Shown in pieces: positions 38,090 to 50,900 of a stretch of DNA of 64,000 nucleotides. The position numbers and the translations under genes are program-made. Under the pieces are notes generated by a model that was given only the letters and a program-made list of their open reading frames with translations, was not told the DNA's origin and did no database searches. The stretch lies in assembly GCF_965638725.1 (NCBI RefSeq), contig NC_134949.1:48884151-48948150 (forward strand), given 5' to 3'. This DNA comes from Aptenodytes patagonicus (taxonomy: Eukaryota; Chordata; Aves; Sphenisciformes; Spheniscidae). Numbering within the stretch: the stretch's first letter is position 1; every line of letters starts with the position of its first letter.

Positions 38090-41000
38090 CGAAGCCGGGG
38101 GGACGGGCAGCAGCACCGACCGTGTCAGACCCGCCCGGCGCGGCCCGGCCCGGCTGCGGGGAGGGGGACACCCGAGTGGGGAGAGGTTTCTCTCCAGACC
38201 TTGAGGGAAATGCACGGCAGCGTTTTCCATGGGGCTCCCCCCCCCGTAAATGCGGGGAAGAAAGGTCGTGTGGGAGCCGTTTGAGCTCTGTCCCGCTCCT
38301 TTCCTGCCAAGTGCACCCAGGTGCTCACCGTGACGTTGTGTTTGCTTTCTCTAAGTGTCGGGAACAGTCATGGCGAGGACTGAGGCCACTGCGACATGAC
38401 CGCCCTGGGAGCTTGTGTAAAACCATCCTGCCGTCCCCGCCTGTGAGCCTTGCGGGGGAAAAATCAGCTTGTGTCTCTTCTTCCTTTTTTTTAAAAGAAA
38501 AGGTCTTTTTTTTGTGACCAAAGGAATATCAGGCCCATGACAGAAGAATTCATTTGAGGCTGTCAGACGCGGGATACTTACGAAGGTGAAAGTAATGGAG
38601 CCCGATCCAAGCTGTTTCTTCCCGAGATGTAAGAGGCAGTGTCGGGACAGATTGGGGTGGCATTCGCCTGTCTAGCTCTAGACCTCCGACTTGTGTTTCC
38701 CGACTGCAGTAGCAGCACCTACTGCTGTCTGTCGGCTGCGTAGTGCACTTGAATCCATCTGGGTGACTTTCTCCCGTTGGTGTTTGGCTTCTGGACGGAA
38801 GAGCTGAAGTGGTTGCCAAAACGTCAGTAACGTAACTGTTGAACTCTCAGTACCAACACCACCTTGATAATGGTCATGTAAGGGTAGCTCCCGACATTGT
38901 TGTTCCTTCATAGGGGACAAGCCGACAGGGGATTAGGTCTATACCAGTGTAGATGCTATTCTTCTTGTTTTTCAAAGCGCAGGCAAGGATAATAGAGGGG
39001 GTTATGACTGCTAGGGAAGAAGCGGGGTGGTGGTGGGAAAACCAACGGGCATGTTTCCTCCCTGCCCTGGAAATTTTCTTTTCCATGTCACCTTCGTGAA
39101 ATCTTCCTGTATGCTGTATGTTGTGGTTCCACATGTGATGACTAAAATATGAAGCAGCCACGTAATGTCAGGCAAGCATGTAGAAGGTTGTTCTCGTTTT
39201 ACGGCTTCCGAATTCTGTTTGGAGACTTTTGCAAGACAAGGACTCGCTTTGTGTTTTGCCAGCAGGAAGAGACCGTGACCAGCTTACAAGTGAAAATTGG
39301 CTGGGGCGAGAGGAGGGCGGGGTGATGGTTATCGAGGAGACTATTGGAATCCAAACAGAAGGGATTACATGTTTGCAGTGAAGGTGTTACAGAAGCCCTA
39401 GCTGCAGGAGTCCTCCTAGAAGTGTGGACTAGTTGTGGCTGGGTATTTGTTTCAGACCCCGGCCCACTTCCTTCTGTGCTCTTTGTAAGCGGGAAAGCGT
39501 TCAGTTGGCAGCACTGCTCCTAAGTATTTAACACCGGGACGCTTTTGCCACCTTGCATTCCGCAGGTCCGTGCATTGCACTAACACGGTGCCATTGACTT
39601 TCCGCTCCAAACTGAAAGCTCGGAGCAGCTAGTCATGATGAGTTTCTGTTGCCATCGTGAGGCAGGGAGACACATCTCAACATTTTGCAGCGTTGGACTG
39701 GAACCCTTCTAGTTTATATGCACTGTGTAAAGTGGAAGGCAAAGTCACCTCTAAATACTCATCAAGAACGATTAAAAGAGGGAGAGAGTTTGCAAGTAGA
39801 TTGCCTTTGTTCTTTTGTCTTAGGGCATTTTCCAAAGCGTCATGTCTTGAAGAAACAAGGGTGTATTTCGACAGTATTAGAAATCAGCACTATAATGTGT
39901 AATACTGGACCTAGAGGGGGGCCAGCTGTAAGGAGCAAGAATCCGCACGAGACCGAGGCAGTAAGACAGCCCTGACGAGGCTTTAAAACACCTGTCTTCT
40001 TTTCAGCCGTTTCAAGTGTTGGCAACTGAAACTGTAACTGGAAAGGCGTTAGAGGCAGATACGTACAATGCAATTCCTACTGAAAAGGTGGCCGGAACCT
40101 GCTGTTACGTAACTGCCTATGAAGGTAGGAAGGAAGGTCCGTATGCAGGTTTCTCCTGCTGACTAGAAGCCTTGTTTTACTTAGTTTTCACTTTTATTGT
40201 ATGACTTACTGGATTGCAGCTGTTGTGAATTCCAGCCTGCTTAAAGGTCTTGACCACAAAGTAACAGTTACCGTAAACATAGTAGGTGTTTCTAAAGTTG
40301 TTACAGATTTTACTCTCTGAAGTCCAGGAAGCATGGTCTAAGCGAGCATGCCAGTGGAGGAAGTATTCCCGTTTTAAAATTTCTTATTAGGAAATCTTCC
40401 TTGCACACTAGAATTTATGTGATAGAGGGTGCCTGATTTCCTTGGGGAGGATTACAAGACGTGTGGAGGTTGGGAGGAAAACGCGACGAGTGTGGTTCGC
40501 TGCATCGCTGGGGTTCTTGCCTTTACCTGAAATTGTGAGGAAACTTTGTATTACACCAGGCAAGATTCTAGGGCTAGATTTTGGATTGATCTACAGTAGT
40601 TAAGTGATGACTTTAAAGGGTGCCTTTGGGTATGAAATTTCTCTGGTGACGAGTGAGAAGTCCTATCTTGCCTTTTATGCGGTTGATTTCAGTACTCTGC
40701 AGGGTATGGTGACCTCAGGAAACTGCTGGTTTTACCCCTCTGGAAACTCCAGGGCAAGCCTGTCTATGGGCCGGGCTGGATGGAAAACCCGACAAACAAG
40801 CTGAAGAAAGGTGTCAACGATTCTCGTGTCTCGGGGCTTATTTTCAAGTGCTGTTAGTTTAAGCCAGCGTGGGGGACGTGTCATGCAGCGCGTATGTGAA
40901 AACACAGACACGCAGTCTTGAGGGCCTCCCTGCATGAAATGCTGAATATCCTCCCTTTCCTTGGGCTCCTCTTTGGGGCCCTCATGCCAGAGACAACCAG

Positions 41001-41229
41001 GCAGGAGGGGATTAAGGAACGTAACAGGGGATGCGTCTGTGGTCTGGAAAACACGCCTGTATTTTTTGTTGTTTTTGTGGGTCTTAGTGCCTTTGAAGCT
41101 GTGAAAGGGAAGTCTTGGATAAGGATTTGACCACACAAAGCACTGATCCCTTCCCTTCCGCTGGTTTCGGCCAAGAGCAGTTGAGAGCTGGCAGGAACTG
41201 TTACTATCTCGTTGAGCCATGTATTTATT

Positions 41230-41681
41230 GTAGAATCGTAGCATCGCTCAGGTTGGACAAGACCCTTAAGGTCATCGAGTCCAACCGTAAACCTAGCACT
41301 GCCAAGTCCACCGCTAAGCCGTGTCCCTAAGCGCCACGTCTGCCCGTCTCTTAAAGACCTCCAGGGATGGTGACTCCAGCACTTCCCTGGGCAGCCTGTT
41401 CCAGTGCTTGACAACCCTTGCGGTGAAGAAGTTTTTCCTCCTCTCCGATCTAAAGCTCCCCTGGCGCAACCTGAGGCCGTTTCCTCTCGTCCTGTGGCTT
41501 GTTACCTGGGAGGAGAGACCGACACCCACCTGGCTACAACCTCCTTTCGGGTAGTTGTAGCGAGCGGTGAGGTCTCCCCTCAGCCTCCTCTTCTCCAGGC
41601 TAAACAAGCCCCGTTCCCTCAGCCGCAGCACGGCACGGCACAGCACCGCCTGCGCCTGCTCAGGCTGACTGTGTTGTGGAT
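41230..41681 (-). mobile_element. CR1 LINE 3' fragment (copy B)
   Basis: Same fragment as in copy A, carried by the duplication. It is absent from the right side of unit C, which has a different, plus-strand CR1 in RLIG1 intron 3. Confidence 0.85.
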
Positions 41682-42956
41682 CACTCGCTCCTCCATGCAC
41701 AGGGCGCTGCCGGTTATGGAGTCGGGGGTAGGAATCGGAGAGAGGGGGAGGTTTTGCTGATTTGAGGTGCAGAGTGTTCTGCACATAACTTGAAAGTTGA
41801 AAGATGAGTTCAAATAAGGCATACTTTTATGCTTGTCAATTCAATGTAGTCAAAGCTCAGTGGAATTTATTTTAGCTAATTACAGTCCTGTTACAAGCAA
41901 GGGAAATAACGTCTGTAAAATGTAACACATCTTTATCTTTATGAGGTACATTTACTGTACAGTTATGAATATACAAACACTATTTTTAAACACAAGTTTC
42001 CATTCTTGTCAGTTTCTAAACGTTACAGTCTTTACGCCTTGTTTTGTGTACATCTTCTTTTCAGAATTTGCCATTTTATCACCTTTGGTTTTTCCAGTTG
42101 ATAACTTCCGTATTTCAATTTAGATTTTTCTTGTGAAGTGACGCACTCGCTTCATCTCTTTCTCCTGTCTACGTATCGTTCTCCTGTTCTGTTCGCTTCC
42201 ACGTCTTCTTGGCTCTGCTGTCCAAATAGATATGCAGAACGTTTTGTGCATAATGTATTAGAGGAAAACTACGTGCTCTTTCAGAAACATTTTAAGAATT
42301 AAGCTTTCGGCGCGAGACACGAGATAGAGGCTCTAATCTCTGCTTTCAAGACGGCTGTAAAATGTATTCACGGTCCTTCGGGCATCTTGTGAAGGGTTTG
42401 TAGCCCGAGTCCTTTTATGAATTTGGACCTCGGCTGATCATCGTTCAGCTATTGCAGATGCTTCACGAGCAGCCAAGCAGAGGGACAAATAGATCGCGCT
42501 CATATAGTCTCTGCTCTGCTTTGCCCAGTGCTACAAGCCAAACCCCACTTCCTGTAGCTCCTCGCTTTAAAGGCGGGCACATCTTTTGCTTTCATGTCAG
42601 TAATATGGGGAAAAACTAGGAATCACGGGCTAGTTAGGCAGGCAAAATTACATGTCTGCAAACAAACAAAACTACTAACTGCTCTGTCAGAGTACTCGGC
42701 ACTGCTTAGAATCTCGCGGGTTTTGGTTGGGGGAGTTTTAAGAGCAATTTTGCATTCCCTCGGTGGGGAGCGACATGCCACTTTTACTAAAAAGACTGAA
42801 CTGTAAAAATTTCTCTCAAACAGTTACCTGAATGGTTGTTTTGAACCTGGCGAACGTTTTTGCATGTGGGGTTTTTTTCCTCCAAGTTGGTGCATTGTAA
42901 GATCCCGAGGTATATTTGTCTGTAGAAAAAACATACGCATTGTTTCTTAATTTCAG

Positions 42957-43502
42957 CTACCATTTCAGGAAAGACTCTCTCAGTCTGATGTGTGAATTCA
43001 ATATTACGTTGGCTGAGGTGTCAATTAATGCATCAGGTGAGTCATACCTCCTCTCTGAAATACAAGCTAGTGTTAAATACAGACTTTCTCTCTAGTACTT
43101 TAAAGATCATTTGCCATCTTGCAGCGTTTTCAGCAGGCCCACAGGATCTTCCAAACGCGGCGGTTCTGCCACGGACGGCCTTGACTGGAAGAACGTGAAT
43201 GTTGCTGTGTTGAAAATCTTCCCAAAGGCATCAGTTGCTGTTAGATTAAGTGAACCCGTAAGCCAGCCTCCTGTTTCATCTCTGGCTGTGCAAGCACTAG
43301 ATGCAAGGCAATATTACGGTTGTGTGCTTGGCACTTGATTTTGCGCCAGAGTAAGCTGCCTACTGACGAACCGTTTTCTGTAAAATTTGGTTAAAACTTC
43401 ATCTCATTAATACTCTTGTTTCCTGTTAATTCCAGCTTAATGCCACTGATTCAAATTATTAATTGCCCAATAATCCTACAACTTTCCGTTGATACACAAC
43501 AT
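42957..43502 (+). other. plus-strand exon-like cluster (copy C)
   Basis: Same arrangement as in copies A and B. Like B it has the CAG/gtgagt donor. The frame of the first segment still does not continue openly through the second, so even the copy next to the ancestral locus shows no intact coding chain here. Confidence 0.25.
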
Positions 43503-44833
43503 GTAAGTATTACCATAGTTTTCCGTTTGGGTCCAAAATCTCCTCTTTGTGTCAAGCTGATTCCTTTGTTTGGAGCGTTTCCCACCGTACGGCTCAGGTA
43601 CTGCTGAAAAGAAAGGTAGCGAAAATGGTAACGGTCGCTCTTGTGACAAAAATGCTGCTCACCTTTTTTTTGAAATGTGCTCTCCTTTTCTTAACCTGGA
43701 AATTGGGTAAGAGGTATTCTTCACATTAAGAACGTTCTCTCTGTAATCTCTCTACCAATCTGTCCACATTTAATCAAAGCAGACATTCAAAGCAAAAAGA
43801 AAAGCCCCACAACTCTTCGTCCCCGAGACGAAGCAGTGATGTCGGGATTCATTTCACTTCACTTTATTCCTCTTAAAGCGGGGGTTACTCTGTCTGAAGG
43901 AGGTTCCTTTTGTTGGAAATTAAGGCAGGGAGGCACCTCAAGGTGGAGATGCAGCCCAGCTTAAGAGAGGAGACTGCAGCTGGCAAGATGAAATCACTTC
44001 CTCAACTTAGGATTGTTTCAATTATTTGCCACTAAATGCCTTGATGAAGTGACAGATGAAAAACCACAATGATCCAGAGTGACCGTGGAAAGGGAAAGTA
44101 GAAAGGCAAACAAAACCCAAATGAGGTACTAGATTGCGTGACGCTATAGCAGCAAGTTAAAAAAAGCGAAAGGTGTAAAATTATGGTTGCATCTGCAACA
44201 GACTGCCAAAAAGAAAGATACAAGACTCAGAATGCCACCTGTAGGCTTCTTGTCAAATTGATGGCATAGTACGTCCTATCAAGAGGACAGTAGAGTATTT
44301 CAATTGATACGTTTAAATCGAAAACAGACGTTTGAATTAGACCCAAGGCCTTGTTTATTCAAGGTGAGAAATAATCCTAAATAATGGCAATAATCAGAAA
44401 GCCATCACAATCAAAACTCCAGTGAAATCCTAGTTGTGGCAAAATGCCGCGCAAAGCAAGGTCATTCGTCCCCTGCTGGGAGGAGGAAAAAAGTTGGACA
44501 AGAAACGCTTCTTGAGAGGAGACTGAAACTCTACTGCAAAACTACTTCTAGTACTATTGCTATCAATAGTTAGAGCAAAACGAGAAGCTAAAGGTGGACT
44601 ATTCCGAGGTTTATGAAATACTTCAAAAGAAGAAATCACCTAAGAGGTGCTGTAAATAGTGGGGGTCAGTACGTTAGTGCACATCAGCGCATCATCGCGT
44701 TCATCCCTCTTTGTTGGCAGAGAAATGAATTCCTGCTGCGACGGTGGCTCAATTACTGCTCATGAATATTCTGTCTGACTAACTGTAAAGCTTTACAAAG
44801 CTTTACGTTTCTGCCTGTGGGTACTGCTGCAAT

Positions 44834-44904
44834 CTACTTAGGACAGTTGTCCGGGATCAAATTTACCCTTGCCCGTAGGTAGGCATGAATAGCGTCACAT
44901 TCAC
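44834..44904 (-). CDS. possible last coding exon of C12orf50-like gene, copy C
   Basis: The acceptor ccccgcag is followed by 23 codons and TAG in the phase left by the previous exon. The stretch VNLIPDNCP weakly resembles FNLCPDKY in human C12orf50. B has the same exon at 25084-25154 and 23013-23083, with His for the Asp. In A a 96-bp deletion removes the acceptor. The shortness of the match makes this tentative. Confidence 0.4.
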
Positions 44905-47900
44905 CTGCGGGGACAAAATCGAAAGCAGCACAATACAGACAGGTAAATTGGAGGCGTTTTAAGAATGCTGCGTAAGCAGGAGCCCACCTGTAGATCCGTT
45001 GGACATTGGTTCTTGGCTGACGGTGACAGTACGGTAGACTACGTATGCTGATCTTGGAGGTCCTGAAGAATTGGAATAAGTCTTTCTTCCAGTTTCCCTC
45101 ACGTAAGGGATAGAAGCAGCAGTTCCATCATCCTTACCCCGACCCCTCTGTCGGTCACCTGGTTTCACTGTGGGGTCGGAAGTGTGAATTCCTAGAAGTG
45201 AAAAAACAAACAGGAATGTTGTGCTATTACTCAGAAGGTGACATATTGCGGGAGACTGGAGGCTGGAAGACAAGATGAAAAACATGTTCTTTGTGGATAG
45301 TCCAATGCAAATATGGGTTGTCCGTATTTGACCCTAAGAACAGACATTAACTGGGTGGTGCTAAATCGTCTACCAGTTTAGTAAATAGAAATGAATAAGC
45401 CACCTGTTTTCTCAAAATACCTTTTCCTGTTACTGTGTTAGGTGAATTTCGTGGCTCCTCAGAAATCCATTTCTTTTCCTTTCCTTCTTTACAGTGATGG
45501 TTCTTTAGCAGCTCAGTGTGGTTCGTTGCTGAGGGATTAAAAGAACACATACTCACTTTCCTAAAAAGCACACAAAAATTTCATTATCCAAAAATGCTGT
45601 GGTGATTTGAAAACCTGATCTCCCGCTTCATACACAGGTCTTCTTGGGTGGAAGATGGTTTTACCTGTTAATTATTCTAAAGGTATCATTCCCCAAAAAG
45701 GAAGCAAAAGTGGCTAGATTTCCTCTGGCAGAGTTCACGGTCGCACAACCGTGAAAGCAAACTCAAAAATTGACTACGAACACAAAGACCAACACTACTT
45801 TGACCTCATACAATTGCTTTGACCAGTTCTGGCTCAGAATGCTTCTCATTATGAATTAGAAAATCTTCATGAATACTGTATTTAGGGTTTACAGTTTAAA
45901 ACTACAAACATTTGCTTTAATCCACGTACACATTTGCAATGACTGGGAATCAGAAGTTGCATGCAATTTACGCGTGTGTCGCGGGGGAACAAATCCTTTC
46001 CCAAAGTCACAGTGTGAGATCTAAGTGGGAACCCAATGCAAACGGACTCCAAAGCACAGGGTGACAACTTGTGAGCTTGAACTGCGTGTCGTTACAAGGT
46101 GACTCAGTTAGCAACAAAACAGGAACGTTAACACGTTCCTGTCTGCCGGTGCTTAGCTCTCATCCCTTGCGCGAGAGGTATGCTTTGCCTCTGTCTCAGT
46201 TGTATCAGTTCAGCTATGTGTTGTCCTGCAAACTGAACAACTAACATGACGTGGCATAAAAAATAACTTCAGTTTATAAAAGGATTATTTTAATCCTCAG
46301 GCACTTCAGTGATACAGTTTACGGCATGGGCCCACACATAGTTTTAACAGCTGGACTGGCATTGCTGACATGCTGACAAACTGCATTGCGGAAACACCGA
46401 TGAATGGCTCAAGAGTCATCCTTCCTATAGTAGCTTTACCTCCGATGTCAACAGACATCCTCAACAGAGGATTTTTTTTTTTTTTTTAATAATCCTAAAC
46501 CAAGCAGAATCATATACAGTGTTTTTGATTGTTATAACTAACGGTGCAGCATGGGAAAGAGCCTCTAGCACATAAAGAACAAAGAATACCTCAAATACGA
46601 AATGGTGAGGTTTAATGCGTGCATGTTCAGTTATTTACCACCAGATGTCCAGCAAGCAGAAGCTGATGCTAAAGTATATTACCTCCATTTTCAAAGGATC
46701 TGCGATCTGTTCTGGGAATACGCTCTGTTGGTGCTCTCCTTCCGGAAGTCTCTGCGCCCCTTTTTGTGTTAGTACGTTTTGTAGGAGTTGTAGTACCCTC
46801 ACCTGGAAAGGCAACAGAAAGAATGTTTTAGCTGCTCGTGTGTAAGCCCAGGGAACGGCACTGCCGTTCTCTTCCTCCCACCTCTGTGAGCTAGTGATTA
46901 GCTTAGTGCAATTTCCTGTAACCTCTCGTTTGATATTCTTCTTTCTCTCTTGTTAGTTATTTGGATCCTGTCGAGCGTAGCTGATGCGTAGCTCTCATGC
47001 TCTCTAATACCATCATGCACAGGTTAAAGAAGACTCTGGCTCCAAAGTAAAGAACCAGCTACACGTTACCGGCTCGTTCTTTAGCTTCTCACTGCTCAGG
47101 AACGGTATCTGTGAGCCCTACCTGATGGAATTTATGGTATTTTCAAGATGCGCGTCATCATCGTACCTAAAGCCTCAGAGAACTAACTCAATTGAAGAAA
47201 TGCTTTGGGGAAACATCTCTATCCTTTTCTCTGAATGTATCTAACGGTAAATGAAGACATGTCTTAAAAGCTGTAGTCGTGTATTTGTTACTGATCCCAC
47301 GTCTGGAGTCTAACTGTATCCAAATACTTGCCAGAAATAGCTTTTCAAAACTATTTCAATAACAAACATTTTAAACGTCGAAATAAGAAGAAAACAATTT
47401 TGCCCGATTCTTTTGAACGGTTTAGGCAGGCAAAGACCGTCAGTCGAAAAAGCATGACACGGAGACAATTTTTCCGTTCCCGCTTTTTATGAGCACATCC
47501 TCCTACTCAACTCTGCTTTACATAAAACAGTATTATCGCGGTTTTATCCCTGAAATTTACACTACTGTGAAACTAAACAATTTATTTTTTTTTTAATTAG
47601 AAGTAGCAGGTCATCTTTCTGCCCAGCAATTTTTGATGACTGATCGACTGATGACTCTGGTGTCTTGTTATATTAAGAACATCTCTCCCTCTCCTAAAAT
47701 GGAATTAGATAGTACTTACTCACTAAAGCAACGAATACAGATTTTTCTCGGTCATGCCACTTGGTCAAGAATGAAGGAGAAACGTAGTAAGGGAGGTAAA
47801 TACTTACTAATCTGTATTCCTTTGAGCTTGATTCTGTTGGGTAAAGCCCAACATTCAAAACAAAATGGAACTCTTTTGCGGATCTCTTTCAGAAGACGCT

Positions 47901-50900
47901 TCAAGGGGGTATTTATTTAATCTAAATTTAGTTCTGTAGAAGTTTGATGTGTCGCTCCATTTCCTCAGCTAGACACCCAAGACAGCCAGCAGCGAGCGCG
48001 GAGCACCTCTGGGAAAGTGACTCATCTCCCCTTTCTTTGGCACTATCTTATGATGCAAGAAATAGCCCCCTAAGAGTGCCTGTCTCTCTCCATTTACAAC
48101 GCAGAGCCTAGACGAGAAATTTAAACTACATTCCTAACCTTAGGGGGGTTAAAATTAGACTACACAAATCTTGATCTTGAAGAAAAATTATATGAAAGAC
48201 CTATGTTGTGTATCTCAGGACAGTACGCATAGGGTTAATAGCCCATTTCTACCTTTTCCATCTGCAATCGATGCAGGTAGTCACCACGTGTGTGACACTA
48301 TACACACACACACACACACATATATGGGGAAAACTTACTGAGGCACTGTTATGCTCTTTGTAATAGGCTACCTTTTATTGTCACTAAACTAAAAAAGCGT
48401 GGAGGCGGGGCAATCTGTGTAATAGTTTCTCCCTGCAACAGTAGTTTTAAAAGTGGTAAACATTGTCCAAGAAGATGAAAAGTACTTGCCTTTCTGCAAG
48501 TCTCGCTCGGTAGCTTCCAAGGGTAATAGCTCGTTTTCCCGAGGCGAAGACGCAGTTTTTGTGGATTGCTGTTGGTGAGGGTACTGAATCCTGTAATACT
48601 CTCCTAGACGTACCCCAAGAGGGAAAAAAACCCCAACGTTTACTCTCTTGTCAGCACTGCTGTTTAGGAAAGAGTGGCTAATTTCATATTTACCAGATTT
48701 ATAGCATATTTCCTTTATTGCTCTTTCCTCTTCGATGTCTGCAGCAGTCTTAGGCACCCAGTCAGAAACATCTGTAGGAGATATTTTTAGAAGCTTACTA
48801 GGTATCTATACAAAGCCCTTCAACACTTCCTGATAATCAAACACCATAAGGAATTCCATTTCGGTCACGGTTTTGGTTTTTCTGACCGCAACCTCTCTTT
48901 CTGGACAGAAAAATGATTCCTTAATGTTAGGCCTTTCCAAGTGCAATGGAATTGCAGTTACCACACGTATTAAGAAGCTAACGTTTGTTGATTTCAAATG
49001 CTTCAAAAACATCTTCAGTAGCCATTGCCAAAATAATCCTTCTTCCTTTACACCCAAAAGGAAATCTTCTGATTAAGCATGTCAGCAGGGAGTGCTTGTC
49101 ACAAGACCTCTGCCCAAAGTTACTCTCCTGTAATGTCTGCCGGCAGAGCTGGTGAAGTGAGTGCTCCTTACCCGTCTCGGTTAAGGCTACTAAGATCAGC
49201 AAAGCCCTACTTTGTATATTGCTTAAATTAATGCGGCTTACTCAGACTGAAAGCGAGTTAGGAAGCGCTAACAGGCAGCCCTGCCAGCCAACCTGAAGGG
49301 CAGGGGGAAAGTGAAAAGCAGCTTGGGGCTGCCTGAGAACTAGCACAGTAATTTGCGGAGTGCACGCGTGAGAGTCGGTCGTTCTCTGACTTTCGCTCTC
49401 CGGGAATGTGCAATTCACTCCTGCCCTGTGAATCTCTCCTCTCCCAGTGAGATACAGTCAACGGTTTAACTACATTGTAGAAATGAAAAAAAAAAACAAA
49501 AAACCAAAAAACCCACACATACACATTCAGTTAAACTAGTGCAGAGTTTTGCATGGATTCTCTTTGCTAGGTTTAAGAATAACTTTCTGTAATACAATGA
49601 GACTGCCTACAGAGTTTAGGAAATCAGTTGAACAAATCATTTAAGTGGAAGTCACACAACTCTCTCTTGTGAACAAACCTGTGACTTCACCTTCAGTGAC
49701 GAGTGCGTACAGCCCCTGTTCAACAGTTTGTTTCCCAGCAAAGAAGTACCTGGTTCCTAAACTTGCAATTTCGTCCCCGAATTTCGAGGCATTTTGGGGG
49801 GTATTTGATGGCCATCTGAACCGTGGAGCACATTTTAAACTCTATTTAATGAAAGAGAGGTAGGTGAATTACAGCCCTATTGAAATATACAGCTAGGCAT
49901 TTGACAGGAGTCAGAACGTGCTGCCTCACTCACACCTGGTGACTACCAGTTCCGATACTTTGAAGATTAGCGGGGAACTATTTCAAAAACTTGTCAACAA
50001 GTCTTTTCTAAAAATGTAACGGTTATTGTAATCGATCAGTTGTGAAGTACATTGCGAGAGTCGAAAAAGCCCACTCTACTTGCTTGTAAAAGAAAGAAAA
50101 AAACTGTTTACAGTTCTCTTCCTCTTCATCGTCCTCTTCATCGTCGTCTTCGTCGTTGAGGTTTATAATCAGTGGAGGGTGAATTGGGAATAAAAGATTC
50201 TCTTGATTTCTGAGTGATTCTTGACGATGGGCTGGATGCAGAATCCCTCCTTGGACACCCTGTTGCAACGGGGCATCTGCAGAAAAGAACATTGCATTTA
50301 TTTTATGAGGAGGGAACTAGAATATCGCACCCAGGTTGAGACCAGCAGGTATAGTTTTGAAACCATTCTCATACTGAAGGGATCATTAAATAGGCAGGTT
50401 GTGCCTTTTAGGAAAAACCTTCTGCGGAGGTTGGCAAAGGAGCATCTTCCAACTACAGAAAGTATGAAAAAACAGAGAGAGATTGACAACCTCGGGAGAC
50501 GTGCGATTAGGAATACCTGGGCTGAAGAGAGCAAATGGGTTGAGGACCCCGCCTGGGCAAATATTTTAAACATGTCGAATAATAGGCAGGCCTGTATCAC
50601 TCCCCACGGCATCAGTTTTGAAGAATTTAGCAGTGCTAAGCACAGGATTAGCCCGTTTTAGCCTGTAGACTTTTTTTTCCCTATCAATTTTCTGAATCAC
50701 AGCTCTCTTGACTAAGTACAAAATGTAGATTTTGAGAAAGACTATGAAGTTCGTGAAAATAATTTACACTGAATCAGGAGAAAGTCAGAAAAGATACTCT
50801 TTTCCTTAGGCCTTTGTATCTACCCATAATGTAATCTACCCAGCAAAACTATTTCAGCACTGGGATAGCATTTTCTGAGAGCCAGGAAATGCAACGGTCC

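Larger units (their letters stand above)
37296..38280. promoter_or_regulatory. CpG island, likely bidirectional promoter (copy B)
   Basis: Same island as in copy A, but 30 bp shorter because the GGGGCC repeat has only two units. Otherwise I see no difference in the promoter part. Confidence 0.72.
37850..40862 (+). pseudogene. RLIG1 5' fragment, copy B (motif I lost)
   Basis: Exons 37850-37939, 40007-40124 and 40753-40862. In these it is identical to copy A: motif I EKVAG, Gln10, the two Arg-to-Gly changes in exon 3, the lost donor and TAA at 40860-40862. Sharing all these changes means that A and B descend from one already altered copy, or that one converted the other. It differs from A in the GGGGCC run of intron 1 (2 instead of 7 units). 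Later exons are missing and the sequence passes into a CR1 fragment and then unit C. Confidence 0.88.
20243..42063 (+). repeat. tandem segmental duplication, unit B
   Basis: Second direct copy, 21.8 kb. It is longer than A for two reasons. It retains the segment around 25560-26967 that A has lost. It also contains an extra internal tandem copy of about 2.07 kb (22571 repeated at 24642), with about 540 bp of unshared sequence between. Otherwise it is nearly identical to A and C. Its right end (40811-42063) matches that of A and joins directly to unit C. Confidence 0.95.
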
